Positions 34,738-44,411 of a DNA stretch of 64,000 nucleotides are shown here, piece after piece; the stretch's first letter is position 1, and each line of letters opens with the position of its first letter. This DNA comes from Streptomyces griseoloalbus (GTDB lineage Bacteria; Actinomycetota; Actinomycetes; Streptomycetales; Streptomycetaceae). A program made the translations under genes and the position numbers. A model generated the notes under the pieces. The model ran no database searches. It worked only from the letters and a program-made list of their open reading frames with translations, and was not told the origin of the DNA. The DNA is taken from contig BMUD01000007.1 of the NCBI GenBank assembly GCA_014650015.1, positions 293,375-357,374 on the forward strand, written 5' to 3'.

Positions 34738-37011
34738 TCAGTGCCGCCCGCCGGGACCGTTGCCGTGGCCCTGGATGAAGCCCTCCGGGATGGAGAAGGT
34801 CGGGTCCGGCTCGGTGCCGCCCCCGCCGTTGCCGTTGCCGCCGCCCAGGCCGCCGATGAGGCCGCCGTCGCCGTTGTCGCCGTCGTCGTCACCGCCGCCG
34901 TCGTCACCGCCGCCGTCTCCGCCGTCGCCGCGGTCACGGTTGGCGTCGGGGATGTTGACGAGGTTGAAGGACGGGGAATCCTTGCCCGACAGGGCGCCGG
35001 TCATGGCGTCGCGCCAGATGGGTCCCGGGACCGCGCCGCCGAAGACGAGCGAGTGGTAGGTACCGCCGATCGTGATGTTCTTCATCTCGACCTTCTGCGT
35101 GGCGCTGCCCACCCAGACGGCGCCCGACATGTTCGGCGTGTAGCCGACGAACCAGGCGTTCCTGCGCTCGTCCGTCGTACCCGTCTTGCCGGCGTTGTCG
35201 CGGTCGCTGAGTCCGGCCTCCTGACCCGTACCCGAGTCGACCACACCTTGCAGGAGGGTGTTCACCGTGTCCGCGGTCTTCTCGCTCATCGCGCGCGAGC
35301 ACGTCGACTTCGGCACCTCGAGCGACTTCTGCTTGTTGGCGATCTTCTGCGTGATCGACTCGATGGCGACCGGCGTGCAGTACATGCCCCGGGAGGCGAA
35401 AGCGGCGTACGCGCTCGCCATCGTCAGGGGCGACAGGCCGGTGGAACCGAGGGTCATCGAGGAGGGGACCTGGGGGATCTTCTTCCCGTTGCCCTGGACG
35501 GCGCCGAGCTTGTCGGTCATGTTCACCACGGGACACATGCCGATGTCCTCGATCATCTGCACGAAGTAGGTGTTGACCGACTTGGCCATGGCGTCCTTGA
35601 GCGCGTACGGGCCCACCTCGGACTCGTTCTCGTTCGTGAGCTTGTAGTTCGCGTCGTTCACCCAGGGCCGCTCACAGCCGCGTACGGACTGCGGGTAGGG
35701 CATCTCGTACGGGGCGGAGTAGGACTGCGTGGGCGGCCTGCCCTCCTCCAGCGCGGCGGCGGCCACGAACGGCTTGAACGTCGAACCGGTCGGGAAGCCG
35801 AAGTTGGAGCCGCCCATGGCGGCGTCGACCGAGTAGTTGATCTCCGTCTCGTCCTTGCCGTAGCCGTACGGCTTCGACTGGCCCATCGCGACGATCTTGC
35901 CGGTGCCGGGCTCGACCAGCGTGCTCGCCGCGGCGACCGGGTCCGACTGGTAGACGTGGTTCTTCAGCGACTCCTGCACCGACTCCTGCGCCTGCGGGTC
36001 GAGCGTCGTACGGATGGTCAGGCCGCCCTGGTTCCAGATCTTCGCCCGGGCCTCCTTGGTCTTGCCGAAGACCGGGTCGCTCAGGAACACCTCGCGCACG
36101 TAGTCGCAGAAGAAGCTCGCGTCGTTGACCGCCGTGATGCAGCCGTTCTCCGGCTTGCTGACGTTCAGGCCCAGCGGTGTCCGCGCCGCCTTGGCGGCCT
36201 GCTCCCGGGAGATGTCGCCGACCTCGGCCATCCGCTGGATGACGGTGTTGCGCCGCTTCGTCGCCTCCGCCTCGTCGTTGACCGGGTCGTAGCGGCTCGG
36301 TGACTGGACGAGGCCGGCGAGGAGGGCGGACTCCTGGAGGTCGAGGTCCTTGGCGGGCTTGGAGAAGTACCGCTGGGCAGCGGCCTCGATGCCGTAGGCC
36401 TGCTGGCCGAAGAAGGTGATGTTCAGGTAGTTCTCGAGGATCTTCTTCTTGCCCAGCTCCTCCTCGACCTGGATCGCGTACTTCAGTTCGCGGATCTTGC
36501 GGCCGATGGTCTGCTGGGTGGCCTGCGCGACCTTCGTCGGGTCGTCGCCCGCCTCCTCGACGAAGACGTTCTTCACGTACTGCTGCGTGAGGGTGGAGGC
36601 GCCCTCGGACACCCCTCCGCTGCGCGCGTTGTTGTTGAGGGCGCGCAGTACGCCCTTCAGGTCGACCGCGCCGTGCTCGTAGAAGCGCGAGTCCTCGATC
36701 GCGACGATCGCCTTCTGCATGTACGGCGAGATGTCCTTGAGGTCGACCACCGTACGGTCACGCGAATAGACGGTGGCGATCTGGCCGCCGTCGGCGTCGA
36801 GGATGGTGGTGCGCTGGCTCAGTGGCGGGGTCTTCAGGTTGGCCGGGAGCTCGTCGAAGCTCTCGACCGACCCCTTGGCCGCCAGCCCCAGCGCGCCTAC
36901 GGCGGGCAGCGCGATGCCGGCCATGACGGCCCCTGCGAGGACACTGACACCGAGGAACTTGGCGGCCTGCTGCGTTGACGACAGACCACCGCCCGAGCGC
37001 TTCTTTGGCAT
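34738..37011 (-). CDS. Class A penicillin-binding protein (PonA-like)
   Basis: A 757-residue bifunctional peptidoglycan synthase. A basic N terminus and a membrane anchor (about 18-42) precede the GT51 glycosyltransferase (AIEDSRFYEHGAVDLKGVLR, GASTLTQQYVKN, KILENYLNITFFGQQAYGIE). The transpeptidase domain has the SxxK motif at Ser410/Lys413 (GSTFKPF), SVN near 480 and KTGTT at 609-613. The C terminus ends in a disordered Gly/Asp-rich tail (about 690-730) with no PASTA domain. In the Mtb-like gene order this is the ponA2 position, beside the WhiB gene. It is a housekeeping wall-synthesis enzyme. Confidence 0.95.
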   Translation of the reverse strand: MPKKRSGGGLSSTQQAAKFLGVSVLAGAVMAGIALPAVGALGLAAKGSVESFDELPANLKTPPLSQRTTILDADGGQIATVYSRDRTVVDLKDISPYMQKAIVAIEDSRFYEHGAVDLKGVLRALNNNARSGGVSEGASTLTQQYVKNVFVEEAGDDPTKVAQATQQTIGRKIRELKYAIQVEEELGKKKILENYLNITFFGQQAYGIEAAAQRYFSKPAKDLDLQESALLAGLVQSPSRYDPVNDEAEATKRRNTVIQRMAEVGDISREQAAKAARTPLGLNVSKPENGCITAVNDASFFCDYVREVFLSDPVFGKTKEARAKIWNQGGLTIRTTLDPQAQESVQESLKNHVYQSDPVAAASTLVEPGTGKIVAMGQSKPYGYGKDETEINYSVDAAMGGSNFGFPTGSTFKPFVAAAALEEGRPPTQSYSAPYEMPYPQSVRGCERPWVNDANYKLTNENESEVGPYALKDAMAKSVNTYFVQMIEDIGMCPVVNMTDKLGAVQGNGKKIPQVPSSMTLGSTGLSPLTMASAYAAFASRGMYCTPVAIESITQKIANKQKSLEVPKSTCSRAMSEKTADTVNTLLQGVVDSGTGQEAGLSDRDNAGKTGTTDERRNAWFVGYTPNMSGAVWVGSATQKVEMKNITIGGTYHSLVFGGAVPGPIWRDAMTGALSGKDSPSFNLVNIPDANRDRGDGGDGGGDDGGGDDDGDNGDGGLIGGLGGGNGNGGGGTEPDPTFSIPEGFIQGHGNGPGGRH

Positions 37012-37456
37012 GGGAGCAGCCTAATCCGTAGTTATGAGCGTTCCGCAGACGCAGGGGCTTCTCGGAGCGTTCGAGTACCAGACCGTGACATCCAGGTGCA
37101 GCCGGGCCGTGGAGGCCTCACGTAGATCGGTGCGCGGTCTGGTGCGAGTGGTAGTGGCGGTTACGTGGGCGTCGGACGGATGCCTCACGACCGCCGAGCC
37201 TCGACGCCTAGCTGTAGACCGTGCGTCGTCCGGCGCTCGCGTGACCGCCACCATCTTCGTCGGCGCCGGACGGATTCCTGAAGCCAGCCTGGCCCATGAG
37301 GCCTCGGCTGAGACCTGGTGCCGTCCGGCGTCCGGCGACCCCCTTCGCCTTGATTACTCGTTGGCTTTGGTGGTGCGAGCCCATCGCACGGTGACCTCTT
37401 GATACGCCCGAGCCGTCTGAGCTCCCGTATAGACCGAGGCCCGTGGGGGTGCGCTG
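37012..37456. other. Gap between PBP gene and truncated IS110
   Basis: 445 bp. The left part should hold the PBP promoter (minus strand). I found no terminal repeat of the IS and no remaining N-terminal transposase coding here. Confidence 0.45.
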
Positions 37457-38545
37457 GTGCCACGAACGGCTAGTGAGGTGGCGGCCCGGCGCAAGGTGTT
37501 CGCGATCAACCCGATGGCCGCCGCCCGATATCGCGACCGGCACAGCGTCTCCCGCAAGAAGTCCGACCCCGGCGACGCGCTGGTCCTCGCGAACATCCTC
37601 CGCACCGATATGCACGCCCACCGGTCCCTGCCTGACGACAGCGACCTCGGCCGCGCGATCACCGTTCTCGCCCGTGCCCAGCAGGACTCGCTCTGGAACC
37701 GCCAGCAGCTCGCCAACCAGCTCCGTTCCCTGCTGCGCGAGTACTACCCCGCCGCCCTGGCCGCCTTCGCCACCTGGACCAACGGCCTGTGCCGGCCCGA
37801 GGCCCGCGAGCTCCTCAAGACCGCCCCGACCCCGGCCCGGGCCGCGCGGCTGACCCGCACCCAGATCCAGGCCGCGCTCAAGCGCTCCGGCCGCCAGCGC
37901 GGCATCGAGGCCGAGGCTGACCGCCTCCGCGAGGTATTCCGGGACGAGTGGGCCCACCAACCGCTGCTGGTCGAGGACGGGCTCGGCAAGCAGATGCTCG
38001 CCCTCCTCATCCAGTTGGACGCGGCCTGCACCGCGGCCGACCAGCTCGCTGAGGCTGTGGAAGAGGCCTTCCCGCAGCACCCGGACGCCGAGATCCTGCT
38101 GAGCTTCCCCGGCCTAGGCATCCAGCTCGCCGCCCGCGTCCTGGCCGAGATTGGCGACGACCGGACCCGCTTTGCCGATGCCCGCGGACTGAAGGCCTAC
38201 GCCGGCTCCTCGCCCATCACCCGAGCGTCCGGCAAAAAGTCCGCCATCACCAGACGGTGGGTGAAGAACGACCGGCTCAACCACGCCGGCTACCTCTGGG
38301 CCTTCGCCTCCCTGCGGGCATCTGTCGGTGCCAACTCCCACTACCGACGCCGACGCGAGCAAGGTGACTGGCACGCGGCCGCCCAGCGCAACCTCTTCAA
38401 CCGCATGATCGGACAGCTCTACCACTGCCTCCAGAAGCGGGAACTCTACGACGAGCAAGCCGCCTTCCCGGCCGAAGTTCGCGGCCGCCGCCTGACTCGA
38501 TCACGGCCTGCCATCCTGGCTACCTCACGGATGGGGGAGACATGA
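37457..38545 (+). mobile_element. IS110-family transposase, 5'-truncated
   Basis: A 362-residue frame (GTG start) matching IS110 transposases from VFAINPMAAARYRDRHSVSR onward: KKSDPGDALVLANILRTD, LREYYPAAL, the C-terminal Transposase_20 domain LLSFPGLGIQLAARVLAEIG and YAGSSPITRASGKKSA. The N-terminal ~65-75 residues of the DEDD (RuvC-like) domain, including the first catalytic Asp, are absent, and upstream DNA does not restore them. It is therefore probably inactive. It splits the otherwise conserved PBP-WhiB neighbourhood. Confidence 0.85.
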
Positions 38546-38853
38546 CCGAGTCGATCGACGGGTGGATCTGGAGCCGCAACCTGCGGCCCTTCTTGGAGTT
38601 GTTGTCGCGCTTCGCCGGATACGAGTTCGATGACACCGACTGGCGCACCGTCGAAGCCGCAGTCCACGACACCGCCGACGAGAACACTGACCTCTGGTAC
38701 GCGCATCCCCTGGTCGGCGTGAATGCCACGCTGGAGGTGAGTCTTGCCCGAGCCGTCGGCGGCGAAGAGATGTCCGTCCGCGTCGCGGGAGCGGAGGCCC
38801 CTGAACTCAGGCTGCGGACCGACACCCTGCTGTCTGCCTTTGCTGCCGGCTGA
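38542..38853 (+). CDS. Small hypothetical protein
   Basis: A 103-residue acidic protein whose ATG overlaps the transposase stop (ATGA). The pattern DDTDWRTVEAAVHDTADENT, DLWYAHPLVGVNATLEVSLA and VRVAGAEAPELRLRTDTLL has normal Streptomyces codon bias, so it is likely a real gene. Its family seems to be a small actinobacterial protein of unknown function. Overlap with the IS may be fortuitous, because the insertion fused to its 5' side. Confidence 0.7.
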   Translation: MTESIDGWIWSRNLRPFLELLSRFAGYEFDDTDWRTVEAAVHDTADENTDLWYAHPLVGVNATLEVSLARAVGGEEMSVRVAGAEAPELRLRTDTLLSAFAAG

Positions 38854-39327
38854 CCGCATCCAGAGCGGTCAGCTTGACGGCATGACAACGTGAGGTGTCT
38901 ACGTTCTCATTTGCCGGACAAGCGTATATGCCTTGGCCTAAGCTGCTCACAACTGTCACAGCAGTGCGGCCACGTATCAATACGTCCGGCGACCCCGAAT
39001 CGTTCCGGATCCTCTCGACAACTTCTCGATCTTCTTGTTCGAGTCGCGTCGCGGGGTGTTGAGTCCGTGTCCGATACGCCTCGTGTGTCATGCGGTGCGC
39101 GTGGTGACGCAACGGAACTGACCTGAAATGCCGGGATTGTCGCGCATGCCGTCCCCTCACTCCCCCGGGTGATCTGCCGCTTACCCATAGTCCGTTCGGA
39201 CCATTCAAGATTGGGCCCGCTGGGGGTGTTGCGCTGTGCCCACCTTCCGTAACGTCCTCAACTGGCGGCGGTGAATATGCCGCTGCCGCCGTGGGGGAGC
39301 CTCGATTCGGGAGAGGACGGCGCCGGT
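38854..39327. other. wblA upstream region
   Basis: 474 bp without a gene and with noticeably lower GC than the surroundings. wblA is known to have a long, heavily regulated promoter region in Streptomyces. I could not assign a specific operator by eye. Confidence 0.5.
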
Positions 39328-39666
39328 ATGGGCTGGGTTACCGACTGGAGTGCGCAGGCTGCCTGCCGCACTACCGATCCGGATGAACTGTTCGTTCAGG
39401 GAGCAGCGCAGAACAGGGCCAAGGCGGTGTGCACCGGGTGCCCGGTACGCACCGAGTGCCTGGCCGACGCGCTCGACAACCGCGTCGAGTTCGGTGTGTG
39501 GGGAGGCATGACGGAGCGTGAGCGCCGCGCACTGCTGCGCCGGCGGCCGACCGTGACGTCCTGGCGCAGGCTGCTGGAGACCGCGCGCTCGGAGTACGAG
39601 CGCGGGACGGGTGTCGTGCCCCTCGACGACGACGAGGTGTATGAGAACTACGCCGCGGTGAGCTGA
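39328..39666 (+). CDS. wblA: WhiB-family iron-sulfur regulator WblA
   Basis: A 112-residue protein from the ATG at 39328 (GGGAGAGGA 10 bases upstream). The frame also opens at 39271. Four Cys (AACRTTDP, then CTGCPVRTEC) hold a 4Fe-4S cluster, followed by GVWGGMTERERRALLRRRP and a basic C terminus. The sequence and its position next to two ArsA-like ATPases and a PBP gene correspond to S. coelicolor wblA and to whiB4 in M. tuberculosis. WblA represses antibiotic production and stress genes and is needed for sporulation. Confidence 0.95.
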   Translation: MGWVTDWSAQAACRTTDPDELFVQGAAQNRAKAVCTGCPVRTECLADALDNRVEFGVWGGMTERERRALLRRRPTVTSWRRLLETARSEYERGTGVVPLDDDEVYENYAAVS

Positions 39667-39802
39667 GGGCCCCCAGGGATTCCTGCCCCGCCGGACTCTC
39701 CTGTACGCCAAGCCTTGGGGGCGTCGCGCCCTGTGCGCGCCGTGCTGTGCACACGACGGGTGTGTTCAAGTCCGTGTGCGAAGGGTGTGCACATCGGGAA
39801 TG

Positions 39803-41215
39803 TCAGGGCGTTTCGGGCAGCTCCAGCCGGTTGGTCGCGAGCCGGTCGCCGATGGTGCGCAGCCCCACGAGGTCGTGCACATCGCCGGGCAGCGCGGAAA
39901 CTTCGGTCACCGCCACCTCGGGGTGGAGCGCGGTGAAGCGGTCACGCGTGCGCTGCTCGCGCGAGAGCAGGTGCATGCGCTCGGCGTGCAGCCTCAGCAG
40001 GCTCGCGGTGAGCCGGTCGACGGACCGTTCCGAGTCGGGGCCGGAGTCCGTGTCCACGTTCGTGCCGTTGGTGCCGGCGCCTGGGCTTGTGCCGGTGTCG
40101 TCCGCGGTGGCGGGGGAGCCTCCGTCGGGAACGTCGTCCACCGGTGTCCCGGGTGCTGGGAGTTCTGAACTGCCGTATGTGTCGGGAGAGTTACGAAGTC
40201 CAGCTTTCCCGTCCTCCTGATCCACAATGCGGGAGTCCTCAAGATTTTCCGCAGCGGCGAGCGCCCGCTCGGCCGACAGCCGGTCAGCGCCGCTGCCGTG
40301 GACCCGGTTGAGCACCAGACCGGCCAGCGGCATGTCTTCGGCCGCCAGCCGCTCCACGAAGTACGCGGCCTCGCGCAGCGCGTCCCGCTCCGGGGCCGCC
40401 ACCACCAGGAACGCCGTACCGGGCGCCTGGAGCAGCTTGTACGTGGCGTCCGCGCGCGTACGGAACCCGCCGAACATCGAGTCCATCGCGGCCACGAACG
40501 TCTGCACGTCCTTCAGCAGCTGACCACCGAGCACCTTGCCCAGCGCGCCGGTCATCATCGACATGCCGACGTTCAGGAACTTCATCCCCGCGCGGCCGCC
40601 GACCTTCGCAGGGGCCAGCAGGACGCGGATGAGCTTGCCGTCGAGGAAGGACCCCAGCCGCTTGGGCGCGTCCAGGAAGTCCAGCGCGGAACGGGAGGGC
40701 GGGGTGTCGACCACGATGAGGTCCCACTCGTCCCGGGACCGCAGCTGGCCCAGCTTCTCCATCGCCATGTACTCCTGCGTGCCCGCGAAGCCCGCCGAGA
40801 GCGACTGGTAGAAGGGGTTGCCCAGGATCGCGGTGGCCCGCTCGGGGTCCGCGTGCGCCTCGACGATCTCATCGAAGGTGCGCTTCATGTCGAGCATCAT
40901 GGCGTGCAGTTCGCCACCCGCGGAGTCGTCGATTCCCTTCACCCGGCGCGGTGTGTTGTCGAGCGAGTCGATCCCCATGGACTGGGCGAGCCGGCGGGCC
41001 GGGTCGATGGTGAGGACCACCACCTTGCGCCCCCGCTCGGCCGCGCGCAGGCCCAGCGCCGCGGCGGTGGTCGTCTTGCCGACCCCGCCCGAGCCGCAGC
41101 ACACCACGATCCGGGTGGCCGGGTCCTCGATCAGCGGGTCGATGTCGAGCGTGCGGGTGGGGGAGAGGCGGTGACGGGCCGGGTCGTGTGTCTGCGCCGG
41201 TTCCGGACGACTCAT
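39803..41215 (-). CDS. ArsA/GET3-like ATPase (second)
   Basis: A 470-residue P-loop ATPase. The ATG at 41215 gives MSRPEPAQTH; the frame extends upstream but into non-coding sequence. The deviant Walker A CGSGGVGKTTTAAALGL is followed by the switch-I region VLTIDPARRLAQSMGID and the A-loop WDLIVVDTPPSRSALDFLDA. Residues about 330-400 are a disordered acidic Ser/Gly/Asp-rich insert, and the last 70 form a helical domain. It probably pairs with the smaller ATPase upstream, as Rv3680/Rv3679 do in M. tuberculosis, where the pair is linked to anion or redox stress. Confidence 0.92.
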   Translation of the reverse strand: MSRPEPAQTHDPARHRLSPTRTLDIDPLIEDPATRIVVCCGSGGVGKTTTAAALGLRAAERGRKVVVLTIDPARRLAQSMGIDSLDNTPRRVKGIDDSAGGELHAMMLDMKRTFDEIVEAHADPERATAILGNPFYQSLSAGFAGTQEYMAMEKLGQLRSRDEWDLIVVDTPPSRSALDFLDAPKRLGSFLDGKLIRVLLAPAKVGGRAGMKFLNVGMSMMTGALGKVLGGQLLKDVQTFVAAMDSMFGGFRTRADATYKLLQAPGTAFLVVAAPERDALREAAYFVERLAAEDMPLAGLVLNRVHGSGADRLSAERALAAAENLEDSRIVDQEDGKAGLRNSPDTYGSSELPAPGTPVDDVPDGGSPATADDTGTSPGAGTNGTNVDTDSGPDSERSVDRLTASLLRLHAERMHLLSREQRTRDRFTALHPEVAVTEVSALPGDVHDLVGLRTIGDRLATNRLELPETP

Positions 41216-41393
41216 GACATCCCCTGCTTCCCCTGTTTCCGGTGCTTCCGGTACTTCCGACTCGTGACGGGGCCGGTACGGCGGTGGCGGTCGTGGTGTG
41301 GGTCCGCCACCCGCGCGGGAGCCGGCCGACGGCGGCGTGGTGGGACGGGCCCGGCGTGGTGGGTCCGGGGGCGGGCCGCGCGGGCGCGGTCGG

Positions 41394-42371
41394 TCATGAC
41401 ACGCCCTGTCCGCGCAGCTCCCTGGCCAGTGCGTACAGGCCGGCCAGGTCCATGCCCGCCGTGAGCAGCGGCAGTTCGTGCAACGGCGCGTCGAGGTCCG
41501 CCAGCGCGGCGCGCTGCTCCGTCTCCAGCGTGTACCGCTCGGCGTACTCCTCCGCCTGCGCGAGCAGGGGGTCCACCAGTCGCTCGGCATGTCCACCGCG
41601 CCGCGCCCCGCCGAGGCCGGCGGACGACAGTGCCCGCGCGACAGAGGAACGAGGGACCGCCGCGACGAGTTCCAGGCCTGCCGCGTCCAGCACCTGCGGG
41701 CGCACCATGTTCACGATGACCCGGCCCACCGGCAGCCGCGCCGAGCGCAGTTCCGCGATGCCGTCCGCGGTCTCCTGGACCGGCATCTCCTCCAGCAGCG
41801 TCACCAGGTGCACGGCCGTCTCCGACGACTTCAGCACCCGCATCACCGCCTGGGCCTGATTGTGTATCGGGCCGATCTTGGCGAGTCCGGCGACCTCGTC
41901 GTTCACGTTGAGGAAGCGGGTGATGCGGCCGGTCGGCGGGGCGTCCATCACGACGTAGTCGTAGACGAACCGCCCGTTCTTGTCCTTGCGCCGCACCGCC
42001 TCGCACGCCTTGCCGGTCAGCAGGACGTCCCGAACACCGGGGGCGATGGTGGTGGCGAAGTCGATCGCGCCGAGCTTCCTCAGGGCCCGGCCGGCGCTGC
42101 CGAGCTTGTAGAACATCTGGAGGTAGTCCAGAAGCGCCAGTTCGGGGTCGATGGCGAGCGCGTACACCTCGCCGCCCCCCGGTGCGACGGCGATCTTCCG
42201 TTCCTCGTACGGCAGCGCCTCCGTCTCGAAGAGCTGTGCGATGCCCTGCCGGCCCTCGACCTCGACGAGAAGCGTCCGCTTCCCCTCCGTGGCCAGGGCC
42301 AGCGCGAGGGCCGCGGCCACCGTGGTCTTGCCGGTTCCGCCCTTGCCACTGACGACCTGGAGCCTGCTCAC
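41394..42371 (-). CDS. ArsA/GET3-like ATPase (first)
   Basis: A 325-residue P-loop ATPase beginning MSRLQVVSGKGGTGKTTVAA, then LLVEVEGRQGIAQLFETEAL, VYDYVVMDAPPTGRITRFLN and HLVTLLEEMPVQETADGIAE. It is the first gene of a two-gene operon with the larger ATPase, with a 178-bp spacer of CT-rich short repeats between. It lacks the ArsA second half, so it would work as a homo- or heterodimer. The predicted cargo (anion or tail-anchored protein) cannot be told from sequence. Confidence 0.92.
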   Translation of the reverse strand: MSRLQVVSGKGGTGKTTVAAALALALATEGKRTLLVEVEGRQGIAQLFETEALPYEERKIAVAPGGGEVYALAIDPELALLDYLQMFYKLGSAGRALRKLGAIDFATTIAPGVRDVLLTGKACEAVRRKDKNGRFVYDYVVMDAPPTGRITRFLNVNDEVAGLAKIGPIHNQAQAVMRVLKSSETAVHLVTLLEEMPVQETADGIAELRSARLPVGRVIVNMVRPQVLDAAGLELVAAVPRSSVARALSSAGLGGARRGGHAERLVDPLLAQAEEYAERYTLETEQRAALADLDAPLHELPLLTAGMDLAGLYALARELRGQGVS

Positions 42372-42511
42372 GTCTTCGAGCCTAATTCCTCGCCGGGTGC
42401 CCCGGCGGATCCGGGTGGCAGTTCCCGGCAGTCGAGTCCCGGGCGCCGGGTGGGCAACGCGGTCGTGGTCGGCCGCCGGGACCGGCGACGGCAGCGACTA
42501 GAGTCGGCCGC

Positions 42512-42673
42512 ATGACCAAGTGGGAATACGCGACTGTGCCGCTGCTCGTCCACGCAACGAAGCAGATTCTGGACACCTGGGGCGAGGACGGCTGGGAGCT
42601 CGTCCAGGTCGTGCCCGGGCCCAACAACCCCGAGCAACTGGTGGCCTACCTGAAGCGGGAGAAGCAGGGATGA
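42512..42673 (+). CDS. DUF4177 small protein
   Basis: A 53-residue protein: MTKWEYATVPLLVHATKQIL, then TWGEDGWELVQVVPGPNN and EQLVAYLKREKQG. The WEYxxVPL...GWELV pattern is that of DUF4177 proteins. It overlaps the ridA-like start by four bases (ATGA). A homologue occupies the same place (Rv3678A) in M. tuberculosis. The function is unknown. Confidence 0.9.
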   Translation: MTKWEYATVPLLVHATKQILDTWGEDGWELVQVVPGPNNPEQLVAYLKREKQG

Positions 42674-43137
42674 GCGCCGTCGAGGCGAAGCTGGCCGAGC
42701 TGGGCCTGAGCCTGCCGGAGGTCGTCCCGCCGCTGGCTGCGTACCAGCCGGCCGTGCGGTCGGGGCGGTACGTCTACACCGCCGGCCAGCTGCCCATGGT
42801 GGACGGCAAGCTTCCGCTGACCGGCAAGGTCGGCGCGGAGGTCACCCCGGAGGAGGCGAAGGAACTGGCGCGCACCTGTGCGCTGAACGCCCTCGCCGCG
42901 GTCAAGTCCGTCGCCGGGGACCTGGACCGGGTGGCGCGCGTGGTGAAGGTCGTCGGCTTCGTGGCCTCCGCGTCCGACTTCACGGGCCAGCCGGCCGTCC
43001 TCAACGGCGCGAGCGAGCTGCTGGGTGAGGTGCTCGGCGACAAGGGTGTCCACGCGCGCAGCGCGGTGGGCGTCGCGGTGCTGCCGCTGGACGCACCGGT
43101 GGAGGTCGAGATCCAGGTGGAGCTCACGGAGGCGTAG
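42670..43137 (+). CDS. RidA-family enamine/imine deaminase
   Basis: A 155-residue YjgF/RidA protein of standard length, with YVYTAGQLPMVDG, VTPEEAKELARTCALNALAA and the catalytic region near the C terminus (AVLPLDAPVEVEIQVELTEA). RidA-type enzymes hydrolyse reactive enamines from PLP enzymes. The usual Arg of the active site is not obvious (the HARSAVGVAVLPLDAPVE segment carries HAR), so a non-RidA subfamily is possible. Confidence 0.92.
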   Translation: MSAVEAKLAELGLSLPEVVPPLAAYQPAVRSGRYVYTAGQLPMVDGKLPLTGKVGAEVTPEEAKELARTCALNALAAVKSVAGDLDRVARVVKVVGFVASASDFTGQPAVLNGASELLGEVLGDKGVHARSAVGVAVLPLDAPVEVEIQVELTEA

Positions 43138-43529
43138 CCCGGACGGCGGCCACGCGGACACGGCCCCGCCTTGCCGGGCACGGTCCGCGGGCCCCTCTCG
43201 CGTGGCCGGCTCCGCGTGTGACGCGCGGGGCCCGGCCCGACGGGCGGGCGGGCACGTGCCTGGGGGATCGGTGCCGGGTACCGGCTCGCGCATGCCTGCG
43301 GGCAGGGCCGGGCGGCCAGGCAGGGCCTCGGGTTTGCCGTTCCGGAGTCCGGAGGGCCCACGGACACGGGCGAGGCCCGTCGTGGCCCGGCGTCGGCTGG
43401 TGCCGGTCCGTCCGCGTGCCGACTGGTCCCGGTCGGTCCGCGTGCCGGCGGGCTCCGGTCGGTCCCGGGGTCCTCACACCGCCCCCTTGGGCACTCGAAC
43501 ATCCGGCCGTCACGGGATAGCCTCCGGCC
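43138..43529. other. GC-rich gap with ~30-bp direct repeats
   Basis: 392 bp with no convincing gene. Around 43402-43465 the phrase GGTCCGCGTGCCG recurs within imperfect ~30-bp direct repeats. A promoter for the NUDIX gene should lie at the right end. Confidence 0.5.
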
Positions 43530-44411
43530 ATGGCGCATGCGCAGGCTGATGGGCAGTGGTACCCGCCGGAGTGGCCGGAGCGGATCCGGGCGCTCGCGGG
43601 GGGCGGCCTCACGCCGGTCACACCGAAGCGTGCGGCCACCGTCATGCTGCTCAAGGACACCGGCGACGGTCCCGCCGTGCACATGCTGCGCCGGCGTACG
43701 TCCATGGCGTTCGCCGGCGGCGCGTACGCCTACCCCGGCGGCGGCGTCGACCCGCGTGACGACGACCGGCACGTGCGGTGGGCGGGCCCCACGCGCGCGT
43801 GGTGGGCGGACCGGCTCGGCGTCGACGAGACGGGCGCCCAGGCGATCGTCTGCGCGGCCGTGCGGGAGACGTACGAGGAGGCCGGCGTCCTGCTGGCCGG
43901 ACCGACCCCGGACACGGTGGTCGGCGACACCACGGGCGAGGGCTGGGAGGCGGACCGTGCCGCGCTCGTCGCGCGGGAGACGTCCTTCGCGGAGTTCCTG
44001 GACCGCCGCGGACTGATGCTGCGCTCGGACCTGCTCGGCGCCTGGACGCGCTGGATCACCCCCGAATTCGAGCCCCGCCGCTACGACACGTGGTTTTTCG
44101 TCGCCGCGTTGCCCGAGGGCCAGCGCACCCGCAACGCCTCCACGGAGGCCGACCGCACGGTGTGGATCGCCCCGCGCGAGGCGGCCACCGCGTACGACCG
44201 GGGCGAGCTGCTGATGATGCCCCCGACGATCGCGACCCTGCGCCAGCTCACGGCGTACGGGACGGCCGCGGAGGCGCTCGACGCGGCGCCCGCGCGGGAT
44301 CTCACTCCGGTGCTGGCCACCGCGCGCCTGGTGGAGGGCGAGATCGTGCTCTCCTGGCCGGGACACGACGAGTTCACCCAACACATCCCGACCGGTGGAG
44401 GCCCCGCATGA
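43530..44411 (+). CDS. NUDIX hydrolase (NUDT19-like)
   Basis: A 293-residue protein. The Nudix core is split by a long insertion: YPGGGVDPRDDD is followed about 35 residues later by AAVRETYEEAGVLLAGP, which supplies the RExxEExG catalytic helix. The length and the insert match NUDT19/RP2p-like acyl-CoA diphosphatases. It overlaps the next gene by four bases (ATGA), so they are coexpressed. Confidence 0.9.
   Translation: MAHAQADGQWYPPEWPERIRALAGGGLTPVTPKRAATVMLLKDTGDGPAVHMLRRRTSMAFAGGAYAYPGGGVDPRDDDRHVRWAGPTRAWWADRLGVDETGAQAIVCAAVRETYEEAGVLLAGPTPDTVVGDTTGEGWEADRAALVARETSFAEFLDRRGLMLRSDLLGAWTRWITPEFEPRRYDTWFFVAALPEGQRTRNASTEADRTVWIAPREAATAYDRGELLMMPPTIATLRQLTAYGTAAEALDAAPARDLTPVLATARLVEGEIVLSWPGHDEFTQHIPTGGGPA

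Noticed and set aside
34512-34937. Minus-strand frame with repeated MCDVRC motifs
   Set aside because: The repeats are the translation of the 7-bp tandem array past yqeY and the frame runs over a terminator. It is not a cysteine-rich protein gene.
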